Of a DNA stretch of 64,000 nt, positions 39,657 through 48,563 are shown piece by piece. The stretch spans positions 1,307,001-1,371,000 of the forward strand of contig CP110972.1 of the NCBI GenBank assembly GCA_028869255.1, given 5' to 3'. Position 1 is the first letter of the stretch, and each line of letters begins with the position of its first letter. The notes under the pieces are model-generated. The model was not told where the DNA came from. It saw only the letters and a list, made by a program, of their open reading frames with translations, and searched no databases. Both the position numbers and the translations under genes were made by a program. This DNA comes from Pseudomonas poae (GTDB lineage: Bacteria; Pseudomonadota; Gammaproteobacteria; Pseudomonadales; Pseudomonadaceae).

Positions 39657-41183
39657 ATGATGACTACGCGCTCCTTGATTATTCTCGACGGTGTCGGCAT
39701 TCGACAGGCAACGGAGTCGAATGCTTTTGCAGCGGCCAGAAAGCCCACATTCGATGCACTTCTTCAGCGCTTTGCCAACAACCAGATCGAAACGTCTGGC
39801 CTGGCGGTTGGATTGCCTGAAGGTCAGATGGGGAACTCCGAAGTTGGGCATATGAGCCTCGGAGCAGGCCGGGTGGTTTACCAGAGCCTGACTCGAATCG
39901 ATAAGGCCCTGGCGGATGGAGAGTTTGCCCGTAACCCGGCCTTGCTGGAACTGCTCCAGAGGTTAAAGGCCCGCGATGGCGCTGTGCATGTCATGGGGCT
40001 TCTTTCTCCTGGCGGCGTTCATAGTCACATCGATCAGATTGTCGCGGCCTGCCGGTGTCTTGCCGAACAAGGCATCGAACGAATCTACGTGCATGGCTTC
40101 CTGGATGGCCGGGACACGCCACCTAAAAGCGCGCAGGCATCGCTTGATGCCCTGGAGCATGAGTTCGCTCGTTTGGGCGCAGGTCGGATTGTCTCGTTGG
40201 TCGGTCGTTACTATGCGATGGATCGCGATAACCGTTGGCCGAGGGTCGAAGCTGCTTACCGTCTGATTGTCTCAGCGGACGCTGAGCATCATGCAGCGAC
40301 TGTTTCCGAGGCGTTGTCAGCGGCCTACGAACGTGGAGAATCGGATGAGTTCGTCAAGCCGACAACGATTGGGCAGCCTGTGCGCGTTGGACCCGATGAC
40401 GCACTGATCTTCATGAACTTCCGTCCCGATCGTGTTCGAGAGTTGAGCGAGGCATTGATCCAACCTGACTTCGACGCATTTGAGCGACCTCTTGTTGTGC
40501 CCAAAGATCGATTGCTGACATTGACCCGCTATTCCGAAGAGCTGGATTGCCCCTGTGCATTCGCTCCTGAGACGATCAATAACAGCTTGGGCGAATACCT
40601 GGCGATTCTTGGCAAGCGACAACTGCGCATTGCCGAAACCGAGAAATACGCCCACGTCACGTTCTTCTTCAACGGTGGGAGAGAGCAACCTTTCCCAGGT
40701 GAGGAGCGGATCCTGATTCCGTCACCTGATGTCGCTTCCTATGATCTCCAGCCAGAGATGAGTGCGCCGCTGCTGACGGATCACCTGGTACGCGCCATCG
40801 ACGGCGGCACGTTCGATTTGATCGTCTGCAACTACGCCAATGGCGATATGGTGGGACACACCGGTTCTTTTGATGCCGCGGTGAAGGCCGTTGAGGTACT
40901 TGATGACTGCTTGCGCCGTGTCGTGGAAGCGACGCTGGCTGCGGGCGGCGAATGCCTGATTACCGCCGATCATGGCAATGTCGAGCAGATGCTTGATGTT
41001 GAATCGGGTCAGGCACACACCGCTCACACCTTGAATCCCGTTCCCCTGATTCTGGTCAGTGAACAACTCGGTCGTGCGGGGCTCAAGAACGGCCGGCTGT
41101 GTGATATCGCGCCAACCTTGTTGCAGATGCTGAGTTTGCCTGTTCCGTCGGAGATGGATGGCAAGTCGCTGCTTACCGTCTGA
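39657..41183 (+). CDS. gpmI: 2,3-bisphosphoglycerate-independent phosphoglycerate mutase
   Basis: 508 residues (ATGATG start; GGGGG just upstream favours the second ATG at 39660). Metal and phospho-serine motifs: [26 protein letters not shown] (nucleophilic Ser), [38 protein letters not shown] and [11 protein letters not shown]. It converts 3- to 2-phosphoglycerate with two Mn2+. It begins five bases after gapN and closes the lower-glycolysis operon, which ends at a strong terminator. Confidence 0.95.
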   Translation: MMTTRSLIILDGVGIRQATESNAFAAARKPTFDALLQRFANNQIETSGLAVGLPEGQMGNSEVGHMSLGAGRVVYQSLTRIDKALADGEFARNPALLELLQRLKARDGAVHVMGLLSPGGVHSHIDQIVAACRCLAEQGIERIYVHGFLDGRDTPPKSAQASLDALEHEFARLGAGRIVSLVGRYYAMDRDNRWPRVEAAYRLIVSADAEHHAATVSEALSAAYERGESDEFVKPTTIGQPVRVGPDDALIFMNFRPDRVRELSEALIQPDFDAFERPLVVPKDRLLTLTRYSEELDCPCAFAPETINNSLGEYLAILGKRQLRIAETEKYAHVTFFFNGGREQPFPGEERILIPSPDVASYDLQPEMSAPLLTDHLVRAIDGGTFDLIVCNYANGDMVGHTGSFDAAVKAVEVLDDCLRRVVEATLAAGGECLITADHGNVEQMLDVESGQAHTAHTLNPVPLILVSEQLGRAGLKNGRLCDIAPTLLQMLSLPVPSEMDGKSLLTV

Positions 41184-41286
41184 TTGGCCAGCAGGCGCCA
41201 TCAGTGCATCGCCAATCTGATGATGGGATTGGTCCCCTGTTGTCGAGGCGATGCGGCTTACCACGACTCGCTCACTTTGAGCATGC

Positions 41287-41317
41287 GGCATCGCCAAACC
41301 GGGCGATGCCTTTTTTT
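41287..41317 (+). terminator. Intrinsic terminator of the glycolytic operon
   Basis: GGCATCGCC (41287-41295) pairs with GGCGATGCC (41302-41310), followed by seven T. Confidence 0.9.
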
Positions 41318-41342
41318 CTGAACAAACGAGAGTTTTGACGTT

Positions 41343-42109
41343 ATGGAATGGTTTCTCAATCCGGAGATCTGGATCGCGTTTTTTACCCTGACAGTGCTCG
41401 AAATAGTGTTGGGTATCGACAACATCATCATGATTTCCATTTTGGTCAGCCGTATGCCAAAACCCATGCAGTCAAGAACACGTTTTTTTGGCCTGGCCCT
41501 CGCCATGGTTACGCGCATTCTCTTGCTGCTGTCCATCACGTGGATAATGCGTCTGACTGCTGATCTGTTTCATGTCTGGGATCAAGGGATTTCCGGTCGC
41601 GACCTGATTCTTTTCTTCGGTGGACTGTTTCTGTTGTGGAAGAGCAGCAGCGAGATCTTTCAGGAGTTGGAAGGCGGGGAGGAGGGGGATCTGAGTTCGG
41701 TAAAAAAGGCGCCGGTTTTCTGAGCACCATTATCCAGATCGCGATTATCGATATCGTTTTTTCCCTGGACTCGGTCATCACGGCTGTTGGAATGGTTTCT
41801 CACGTACCGGTGATGATCGCGGCCATCATGGTCGCTGTCGTGATCATGATGCTTGCTGCGGGCGCAATCAGTGCATTTATCGATAGGCATCCAAGCTTGA
41901 AGATGCTTGCCTTGGCATTCCTGATTGTCGTGGGTATGGTACTGATTGCCGATGCCTTGGGTTTTCATGTACCCAAAGGCTACGTCTATTTTGCGATGGG
42001 TTTTTCACTGCTGGTGGAGACGTTGAACATTCGTGTGCGGGCCGGTCAGAAAAAAGGCCCAAGCATTGAGGGTGTGGGCGAGCAATGCATGGGAAGTAGA
42101 GGGCAGTGA
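41343..42109 (+). pseudogene. TerC-family integral membrane protein, frameshifted
   Basis: The first frame gives MEWFLNPEIWIAFFTLTVLE and GIDNIIMISILV, the second VFSLDSVITAVGM, which together are the two Asp-containing metal-site helices of TerC proteins. The break is at about 41696-41707, where restoring one G (SSGKKGAGFLSTI) joins them into about 255 residues, a normal length. TerC/Alx proteins handle Mn2+ or other metals. It stands just after the glycolysis terminator, with its own short upstream gap; a link to the Mn2+-dependent GpmI is possible but speculative. Confidence 0.82.
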
Positions 42110-42286
42110 AGGCTGACTGATTGCACGCGTAGGAATTCAAGCACTTACCAAGGTGGTCGGATTCGCATGGCAATCAGGTCGGACGTGTGACAGGCCCCGA
42201 TACAATCGCCTTCTTGCAGTGGGTCGTATTAAATCGCGTAGCCCGAAGCGCCTCTGCTTGGCCCTTGATACCCGTCAAAAACAAGT

Positions 42287-42421
42287 CCAGAATTAAGTCT
42301 TTTCCTGCTCCGGCAAGAAAAGAAACCCCTTAGATTTCAATGAGTCGGACACCAGATACGAGTCTCGTTTCCCTCTCCAAATTCACAGAAACGCCACTCA
42401 CTGACCGGCGTTTCTGTTTGT
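42287..42421 (+). repeat. Right copy of diverged direct repeat containing tRNA-Gly 3' end and terminator (att remnant)
   Basis: Partner of 10972-11108. The tRNA-Gly-like part is CGAGTCTCGTTTCCCTCTCCA (42359-42379), split here as CGAGTCTCG (T-arm side) and TTTCCCTCTCCA (acceptor and CCA); one base differs from the consensus acceptor. A hairpin CAGAAACGCC/GGCGTTTCTG (42386-42416) follows. It marks the right edge of the 11-42 kb block. Confidence 0.65.
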
Positions 42422-42693
42422 GCGTAATTTGTGGATCGCGTCGAAGCTAGCTCAAGATCTCTACTTTCGTTCCCCGCGTTTCCTCCGGAAGCTGCCTCTA
42501 AATCGGTTCTTCAGAACCATAAGTGCAGGCACGAGACCCTACGAAGAATTAGCCGCTGGTCGAAAAGCTAGACCCATCCAGGGTGTGGGCTGGCGCTATT
42601 TGTCAAACTACAGAAACGACAAAGCCCTGAATGATCAGGGCTTTGTCGTATAAAGATGGCGGAGGCGATGACCTTCTATTTTGTCTCAAATCC
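42422..42693. other. Gap between att repeat and integrase; no gene seen
   Basis: No convincing coding sequence. A 14-bp perfect stem (CGACAAAGCCCTGA at 42617-42630 with its complement at 42635-42648) lies 46 bases beyond the integrase stop and may end its transcript. Confidence 0.5.
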
Positions 42694-44085
42694 CTACAAA
42701 CCATCCTGGTCAATCATGATCTCAGTGATCTTCTCGCTCAGCAGGCTCCAGGCTGCTTTTTTCTCTTCGGCATAATCATGATGTAAGTAGTGCCGGCGGA
42801 CCCGAGAACCTGCGAGCACATGGTTCTGGCACCGATCTATCACGTCAAGGCTTATGCCCCAGGCTTGCATCATGGTTGCTCCTGTTCGTCTCAAGTCATG
42901 GGGTGTCCATTCCCCATTCGCACCACCGGACAGCACCAGGGTGTCATCATGTCGGCGACGGGAAAGTGGTTTGCGATTTTTGAAGCGTGATTGGCGGTCT
43001 CCCACCTGTTTGCTGACGACCTTGAGATCGACATGACCATCATGATGCTTTGCGGGGAAGCACCATTGAGAGTGTCCCGTAAGCAACCGAAGCTTGCTGA
43101 AATAGTTGGTCACAAACGCAGATAGGAACACGTGGTGGTCCTGCTTCTTTCCACGGCTGCCTTTGACGTTTGCCACGGGAATAAACCAGACGCCATTTTC
43201 CAGGTCTACGTTTTTCCATTCGGCTTGAAGAAGTTCACCGATCCGGCATAGCGTTCCCAAACAGATCCAAAGCGCAAGTTGGGACTCTGGTTTGAGTGGG
43301 CGAATCCCATCGTACTTTTCGCCGGCAGGTAGTGCTGCGTAGTCCGCAGTCATTTTTTCAAAGCGGTGGTGTAGTTCTTGAAGTTCGCTAGAGGAGAGGA
43401 TCCGAGTTCGCTCCTCCTGGTAGTCACTGGGTACCAGTTTGTTGATTTCGACCAAGTCTGCTGGGTTTCCGTCAATCAGCAGCGTTCGCCATGGCTGGCG
43501 TTTTTTAGCCCATCCAAACATCTGAACGATATCCGAAAAAAGACTGATGGCTTGACGAGTAGCGCCGCGAGCCATTACAGACCGCACCAGGTTCCGCAGG
43601 TCATGCTCACTGATTGAACTGATGACTGTTGAGCCAAGGGCGGGGTAAAGATCTTTCGCGAACTTTCTCCGTAGCTCGGCATTACCATCCTTGCGTGCCA
43701 CACCATCGCGAAGCCATTCTTCCGCCAGGTCCAGGAGCGTTAGCTCCTTAGACTTTTGCCGATCGGCCTCCGCGAGTTGAGCAGCCAGTTCCGCTTTTTG
43801 TCTGACCTTCCCGGCGCGCTTGTTTTCATTAGGATTGATCCCTTTAGCTACAAGGTCTCGCGCTTCGTTGCGCTCCTTGCGGATTTCGGTCAACGACTTG
43901 TTTGGCCAGGTACCGCAGGAAAAGCGGGTGTAAATACCTTCCCAACGAAATTGGAAGTAAAAGGGGATGGCGACACCTTTTTTGCGGAGTGAGACCCTGC
44001 CTGAGAGGCTGCCTTCGTCGCGTATAACGGTGCCGACATCTTGCTCAGTGAGTGCTTCTAGTTCTTTGGCGGTGAGCTTGGCCAT
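42694..44085 (-). CDS. int: Tyrosine recombinase (P4-like integrase)
   Basis: 463 residues from the ATG at 44085 (AGAAGG upstream). It has an N-terminal arm/DUF4102-like region (FQFRWEGIYTRFSCGTWPNK), a core-binding domain, then the catalytic domain with Arg in CRIGELLQAEWKNV, HDLRRTGATMM (His-x-x-Arg), and Tyr in RRHYLHHDYAEEK. Such integrases insert elements at tRNA 3' ends. Its start faces a tRNA-Pro 3' fragment about 170 bases away, which is therefore its likely attachment site. The frame is intact. Confidence 0.92.
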   Translation of the reverse strand: MAKLTAKELEALTEQDVGTVIRDEGSLSGRVSLRKKGVAIPFYFQFRWEGIYTRFSCGTWPNKSLTEIRKERNEARDLVAKGINPNENKRAGKVRQKAELAAQLAEADRQKSKELTLLDLAEEWLRDGVARKDGNAELRRKFAKDLYPALGSTVISSISEHDLRNLVRSVMARGATRQAISLFSDIVQMFGWAKKRQPWRTLLIDGNPADLVEINKLVPSDYQEERTRILSSSELQELHHRFEKMTADYAALPAGEKYDGIRPLKPESQLALWICLGTLCRIGELLQAEWKNVDLENGVWFIPVANVKGSRGKKQDHHVFLSAFVTNYFSKLRLLTGHSQWCFPAKHHDGHVDLKVVSKQVGDRQSRFKNRKPLSRRRHDDTLVLSGGANGEWTPHDLRRTGATMMQAWGISLDVIDRCQNHVLAGSRVRRHYLHHDYAEEKKAAWSLLSEKITEIMIDQDGL

Positions 44086-44257
44086 AATCAACCTTCTGAG
44101 AAATTTACTCCCACATTTACTCCCACGTATCCGTCAGCTAAGGGTAGGTCAGGATAGCGGTTGTTGGAAGAGTTAATCGCTGAAAGGTCCTATTTTACTG
44201 AGTCTTAGAATTCTATAGAGGTGTTGTGCGAACTAGGGATGTCTAGTGATTAACTGA

Positions 44258-44302
44258 ATGGGGTGCTAGGGGTCGAGTGTTCGAATCACTCCGTCCCGAC
44301 CA
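44258..44302 (+). repeat. 3' fragment of tRNA-Pro(GGG): attachment-site remnant
   Basis: From the anticodon loop on it reads as tRNA-Pro: ATGGGGTG, a full T-arm GAGTG-TTCGAAT-CACTC, acceptor strand CGTCCCG, discriminator A and encoded CCA at 44300-44302. The 5' half (which should begin CGGGACG and carry the D-arm) is absent upstream, so this is not a working tRNA gene. It is the right att site of an element inserted into tRNA-Pro, whose intact gene should lie left of the window or left of the island. Confidence 0.75.
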
Positions 44303-44319
44303 TATTTTTCAATGTCTCA

Positions 44320-44347
44320 GCCCAATCTGAAAAGATTGGGCTTTTTT
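44320..44347 (+). terminator. Original terminator of the tRNA-Pro gene
   Basis: GCCCAATCT-GAAA-AGATTGGGC followed by TTTTTT, 17 bases after the CCA of the tRNA fragment. Confidence 0.9.
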
Positions 44348-44385
44348 CATGCCTGCAGAAAACCGTCTGCTCGACCTCTAGCACG

Positions 44386-45234
44386 CTACCCAAGCATCGC
44401 CTCAACCTGCGCGAGGCTTACGTGCGGGACGATTTCGTCGGGAAGCCGTGAAGTGTCGGATAAGTTGTAAACCCGGAACTCATCGCCCATGACTTTCTCT
44501 GACATCAGCTTGAACGAAGGCAGTATCCGCGTGTGGTAGTGCTGATCGAGCCCGCAGGGGGAGTGGTTGGAGGCTGAGGTTTCGTAAAACCTCCCCACAT
44601 TTTCTTGCAGGTCAACGCCGACCAGAAAGACCTTGGAAAAGCCGACATGGAAGGCCAGTTGGACCGCCAGATAAGCCACGGTGCGGGCGTCGAAAAAGCC
44701 CTCGCTCATGTTTTTACTGAAGCCAACCGGGCGCTCCCCAATGGATCGCAGGGAATGATTGGCGACCAGCGCGCTATGCCGGCCGAGCACAGAGTCGATC
44801 CAGGAGGGTCTTTTGGCCTTGGACAGCGTGTATAGCTCGCCGCTTGGACGAACAGGCGCTGAGCGCGCATGGTCTTCCCACAGTGCGACTCTTTGGCTGA
44901 TGGCCATGGCGTGTTTGAATAATTCGGGCTGTTGCTCGGAAAAGCTTTTGTCGGTGCAGGCGTAAAAAAACGGTTTTATGTCGGTGTTCAGGAACATCGA
45001 AATCGCGCCATTCATGGTGATCATAGGCACGTGGGCGAATTTTTCGAGTGGAAACGCTCTGGCCGACACCCCTGAAGCAATAATGAAAACCGCGCCGGTT
45101 TGAGTATCTCGGCAGTCATCAAAATCGTGCGTGGTCAGCGCACGCCAAGGGCTGGGGTTTAAGGCATATGGAGGCCGCGTGCTGTTGCCAGCACGCTCGG
45201 TATCGGCGAAGGACATATGTTTCATCTGGCTCAT
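44386..45234 (-). CDS. Putative lipopolysaccharide core biosynthesis protein (WaaZ/DUF115-like)
   Basis: 282 residues. GAVFIIASGVSARAFPLEKF and ITMNGAISMFLNTDIKPFFY resemble the nucleotide-sugar-binding half of DUF115/WaaZ-type proteins, which modify LPS inner core with a third Kdo or act as glycosyltransferases. KVFLVGVDLQENVGRFYET fits the same fold. It is cytoplasmic or peripheral, with no signal peptide or membrane helix. It is the first gene outside the tRNA-Pro insertion and probably belongs to the conserved chromosome. Family recognition is tentative. Confidence 0.5.
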   Translation of the reverse strand: MSQMKHMSFADTERAGNSTRPPYALNPSPWRALTTHDFDDCRDTQTGAVFIIASGVSARAFPLEKFAHVPMITMNGAISMFLNTDIKPFFYACTDKSFSEQQPELFKHAMAISQRVALWEDHARSAPVRPSGELYTLSKAKRPSWIDSVLGRHSALVANHSLRSIGERPVGFSKNMSEGFFDARTVAYLAVQLAFHVGFSKVFLVGVDLQENVGRFYETSASNHSPCGLDQHYHTRILPSFKLMSEKVMGDEFRVYNLSDTSRLPDEIVPHVSLAQVEAMLG

Positions 45235-45336
45235 CCGTGCAGTCAGTGTCAGGTGCGTATATCAGCTGACCAGATTTTTCCTACAGGGTTTCCTCATGAA
45301 AAAATAGATAAGTACGCCGGCAGCCCTGGGCCCGTA

Positions 45337-47703
45337 TCAAAACGTCTGCCCAAAGGAAAACTGGAATACCTGCTTGTCCGCATTCTCGGGCGTACGAATC
45401 GGGTACGCCAGGTTGACACTCAGCGGCCCCATTGGGCTGTACCACGTCACGCCCACCCCCACGGAACTGGCCATCTGGCCCAGGTCCACACTGCCGCAGC
45501 CTTGGGTGGTGCTGAGGTAGCATTTGTCCGAGTACACCGACCCCACATCCCAGAACACCGAGGTTCGTACGGATTTGTTGTCTTTGATGAACGGCACCGG
45601 GAACAAATATTCCGCGCCTCCGGTGATCAGGATATTGCCCCCCAGCGCTTCCGTGTCCCGGTCCGAGTAGTACGCCTGCCCGGCACTCGCATAAGCACCG
45701 GTGGCGGGTGTGTTGCGCGGGCCGAGGGTGCCGCTCTCAAAGCCGCGCACGGTGCCTTCGCCGCCCGCCGTATAGGTTTCGTAGAACGGCAGCCCGTCCG
45801 TCGAGCCATAGCCGCCGCCGTAGCCGAGTTTGGTATGAAAGCGCAGGGTCGTGCTGTTGGTGACGGGCACGTAGGTCTGCCCGGTGTAATCGATTTTGTA
45901 GAAGCTCAGATCGCTGCCGGGCACCGTGACCATCAGGTTGAGGTTTTGCGAGTACCCGCGAGTGGCCAATATGCCTTTGTTCAACGTCGATTCGGACCAG
46001 CCAAGGTTGGCCTTGAAGTTGGTGAACTCCTTACCTTCGCGCTCGACAAAATCGTAGATCTCGTCGGCGCTGTAGGTACCGGGTTCGATACTGTCGTGTT
46101 GTGCCGTAAGGCCGACACTCAGGCGCGAGGTTTCGTTGATCGGGTAGCCGAGGGTTGCGCCCAGGCCGAAACTGTTGATGGCGTAATAGGAAACCCCATC
46201 ATCGTAGTACTTGTTGTAGTCGGTCTTGCTGTAGAACGCGTTGTAACCCAGGCTCACCCCGTCGGCGGTGAAGTAGGGGTCGGTAAAACCAATATTGTAT
46301 TTACTTTGGTACGACGAACGGGTCAGCCCCAGGCTGGCGTAGTTGCCGGTGCCGAGGAAGTTGTTCTGGGAAATCGACCCACCCAGAATCAGGCCCGCGC
46401 TCTGCGCAAAACCGACGCTGGCGGTGATCGACCCGGACGCCTGTTCTTCCACGGCATAGTTCACATCCAGCTGGTCATCCACGCCGGCCACTGCCGGTGT
46501 CTCCACGTTGACCTCCTTGAAGAACCCCAGGCGTTCCAGGCGCACCTTGGATTGGTCGATCAGGTAGGTCGACGCCCAGCCGCCCTCCATCTGGCGCATC
46601 TCACGACGCAGCACCTGGTCGTCAGTCTTGGTGTTGCCACGGAAGTTGATGCGATTGACGTAAGCCCGTTTGCCCGGGTCGACGGAGAATGTGACGTCCA
46701 CCGTGTGGTCTTCATCGTGAGCCTGTGGCACGCCGTTGACGTTGGCGAACGTATAGCCGTCGTTGCCCAGGCGGCGGGTAATCAGTTCCGAGGTGGTGGT
46801 CATCAGCTTGCGCGAAAACACCTGGCCCTTTTGCACCAGTAATAATGACTGGACCTGGTCTTGCGGGACTTTCAGCTCACCGCTCAGTTTCACCTCGCGC
46901 ACCGTGTATTTCTGGCCCTCGTGGATGTTCACGGTGATGTAGACGTGTTTCTTGTCCGGCGTCATCGAGACCTGGGTCGAGGTGATATCCATGTTGATAT
47001 ACCCGCGATCCAGGTAGTACGAGCGCAGACGTTCAAGGTCGCCGGAGAGCTTCTCCCGTGCGTATTTATCGTCGTTCTTGAAAAACGACAGCCAGTTGCT
47101 GGTTTTGAGGGTGAACTGATCGATCAATGCCTCGTCCGGGAATACGCTGTTGCCCACCACGTTGATGTGCTGGATCGACGCCACTTCGCCCTCATCGATC
47201 TTGACCTTCAAGGCCACGCGGTTGCGCGGCTCGGTCACAACTTGCGCGTCGACGGATGCCGAGTAGCGGCCCTGGGCCACGTACTGGCGTTGCAGCTCGT
47301 TGCGTATGCCTTCCAGGGTGGCACGCTGGAAAATCTCGCCCTCGGCAAGCCCGGATTGCTTCATGCCTTTCATCAGGTCATCGGTTGAGATCGCTTTGTT
47401 GCCTTCCAACTCGATACTGGCAACCGAGGGGCGCTCGACTACATTGATAATCAGCACGTCGCCTTCGCGGCTCAACTGGATGTCCTGAAAGTAACCGGTC
47501 TTGAACAGCGCACGAGTGGAATCCACCAGGCGCCGGTCGTCCGCTTCGTCGCCCACGTTCAACGGCAGTGCGCCGAACACGCTGCCCGCAGAGACCCGTT
47601 GCAGGCCGTTGATTCGAATATCCGAGATTTTGAAACCTTGGGCGAGTGCCAGTGAGGCATTGAGCAGCAGCGCAACCGAGCAGAGCAGGCGCGAAAAATT
47701 CAT
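45337..47703 (-). CDS. BamA-family outer-membrane assembly factor (paralogue)
   Basis: 788 residues from the ATG at 47703. Signal peptide MNFSRLLCSVALLLNASLALA; five POTRA domains (about 22-345; e.g. ISDIRINGLQRVSAGSVFGA, and the POTRA5/barrel region FFKEVNVETPAVAGVDDQLD); then a 16-strand Omp85 barrel with the VRGFESGTLGP lid motif and terminal FSFGQTF. The protein is close to full-length Pseudomonas BamA as I recall it, yet the usual neighbours (rseP, skp, lpxD) are absent, so it looks like a second BamA. It is divergent from a two-component regulator, which may control it. Confidence 0.88.
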   Translation of the reverse strand: MNFSRLLCSVALLLNASLALAQGFKISDIRINGLQRVSAGSVFGALPLNVGDEADDRRLVDSTRALFKTGYFQDIQLSREGDVLIINVVERPSVASIELEGNKAISTDDLMKGMKQSGLAEGEIFQRATLEGIRNELQRQYVAQGRYSASVDAQVVTEPRNRVALKVKIDEGEVASIQHINVVGNSVFPDEALIDQFTLKTSNWLSFFKNDDKYAREKLSGDLERLRSYYLDRGYINMDITSTQVSMTPDKKHVYITVNIHEGQKYTVREVKLSGELKVPQDQVQSLLLVQKGQVFSRKLMTTTSELITRRLGNDGYTFANVNGVPQAHDEDHTVDVTFSVDPGKRAYVNRINFRGNTKTDDQVLRREMRQMEGGWASTYLIDQSKVRLERLGFFKEVNVETPAVAGVDDQLDVNYAVEEQASGSITASVGFAQSAGLILGGSISQNNFLGTGNYASLGLTRSSYQSKYNIGFTDPYFTADGVSLGYNAFYSKTDYNKYYDDGVSYYAINSFGLGATLGYPINETSRLSVGLTAQHDSIEPGTYSADEIYDFVEREGKEFTNFKANLGWSESTLNKGILATRGYSQNLNLMVTVPGSDLSFYKIDYTGQTYVPVTNSTTLRFHTKLGYGGGYGSTDGLPFYETYTAGGEGTVRGFESGTLGPRNTPATGAYASAGQAYYSDRDTEALGGNILITGGAEYLFPVPFIKDNKSVRTSVFWDVGSVYSDKCYLSTTQGCGSVDLGQMASSVGVGVTWYSPMGPLSVNLAYPIRTPENADKQVFQFSFGQTF

Positions 47704-47879
47704 CAAGATCTTTTCCAGAACACATCGACAAGCAGCGCCGGCGCGGCCGGACGGGTGAACACCCAGCATAAGAGCGCGTGGCGTTTGGTGCGGTTAACCG
47801 AATGTCAAGTTAGGTAAAGGTTGGCCCGAAATCACGCTGTGAAGCTGATAATGCGCACCCCTCCACAGACGAGCCCGTG

Positions 47880-48563
47880 ATGATCTCTGTATTGCTAGTC
47901 GACGACGACCAGGAACTGACTGGAATGCTTAGCCAATACCTGGCGTGCGAAGGCTTCGAGGCCACGGCCGTGCACACGGGCGAGGAGGGCGAGGTGGAGG
48001 CGCTTTCGGGGCGCTACAGCATTGTGGTGCTGGACGTCATGCTGCCCCAGCGCTCGGGCATCGAGGTGCTCAGGCGTATTCGCGCCGTCAGCCAGGTGCC
48101 GGTGGTACTGCTGACGGCGCGTGGCGACAACATCGACCGCATCACCGGCCTGGAGCTAGGCGCCGATGACTATGTGCCCAAGCCCAGTTCCCCGGGTGAG
48201 TTGGTGGCCCGCCTGCGCGCCATCATGCGCAGGGTGCAGCCGGTGGGCCAGCCGACCAACGAGGTGATCAAGACCGGCGCGCTGGTGTTATGGCCGGGCA
48301 AGCGCCAGGCCCTGTGGAACGGTGCCGAGCTGGGCCTGACCAGCACTGAGTTCAGCTTGCTTGAAGAACTCGCCCGCAGTGCCGGGCAGGTGGTGAGCAA
48401 GAAGGCCCTGTCGCTGAATGCCCTGGGCTGCCCGTTGACGCGCTACGACCGGCGTATCGACGTGCATATCAGCAGCATCCGGCAAAAACTCGGGCCGCGG
48501 CCCGACGCCAAGGCGTGGATCCAGAGCGTGCGCGGCCTCGGCTATTTGTTGATTGCCGAATGA
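47880..48563 (+). CDS. OmpR-type response regulator (CpxR-like)
   Basis: 227 residues from the ATG at 47880. The receiver domain has the acidic pocket VLLVDDDQEL, phospho-Asp in VVLDVMLPQRSGIEVL and Lys in DDYVPKPSSPGELVAR. The C-terminal winged helix includes LTSTEFSLLEELARSAGQVV and RRIDVHISSIRQKLG. It is co-transcribed with the sensor kinase (ATGA overlap), and divergent from the BamA paralogue, which makes an envelope-stress role attractive. Confidence 0.93.
   Translation: MISVLLVDDDQELTGMLSQYLACEGFEATAVHTGEEGEVEALSGRYSIVVLDVMLPQRSGIEVLRRIRAVSQVPVVLLTARGDNIDRITGLELGADDYVPKPSSPGELVARLRAIMRRVQPVGQPTNEVIKTGALVLWPGKRQALWNGAELGLTSTEFSLLEELARSAGQVVSKKALSLNALGCPLTRYDRRIDVHISSIRQKLGPRPDAKAWIQSVRGLGYLLIAE

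Noticed and set aside
42359..42379. Possible complete tRNA-Gly gene at the right repeat
   Set aside because: Same as the left repeat; also one mismatch in the acceptor strand.
42420..42653. 77-residue frame between the repeat and the integrase
   Set aside because: No family, no ribosome-binding site, and it runs into a terminator-like hairpin.
45217..46842. 541-residue plus-strand frame opposite the BamA paralogue
   Set aside because: No recognisable domain, and it covers the convincing barrel region on the other strand.
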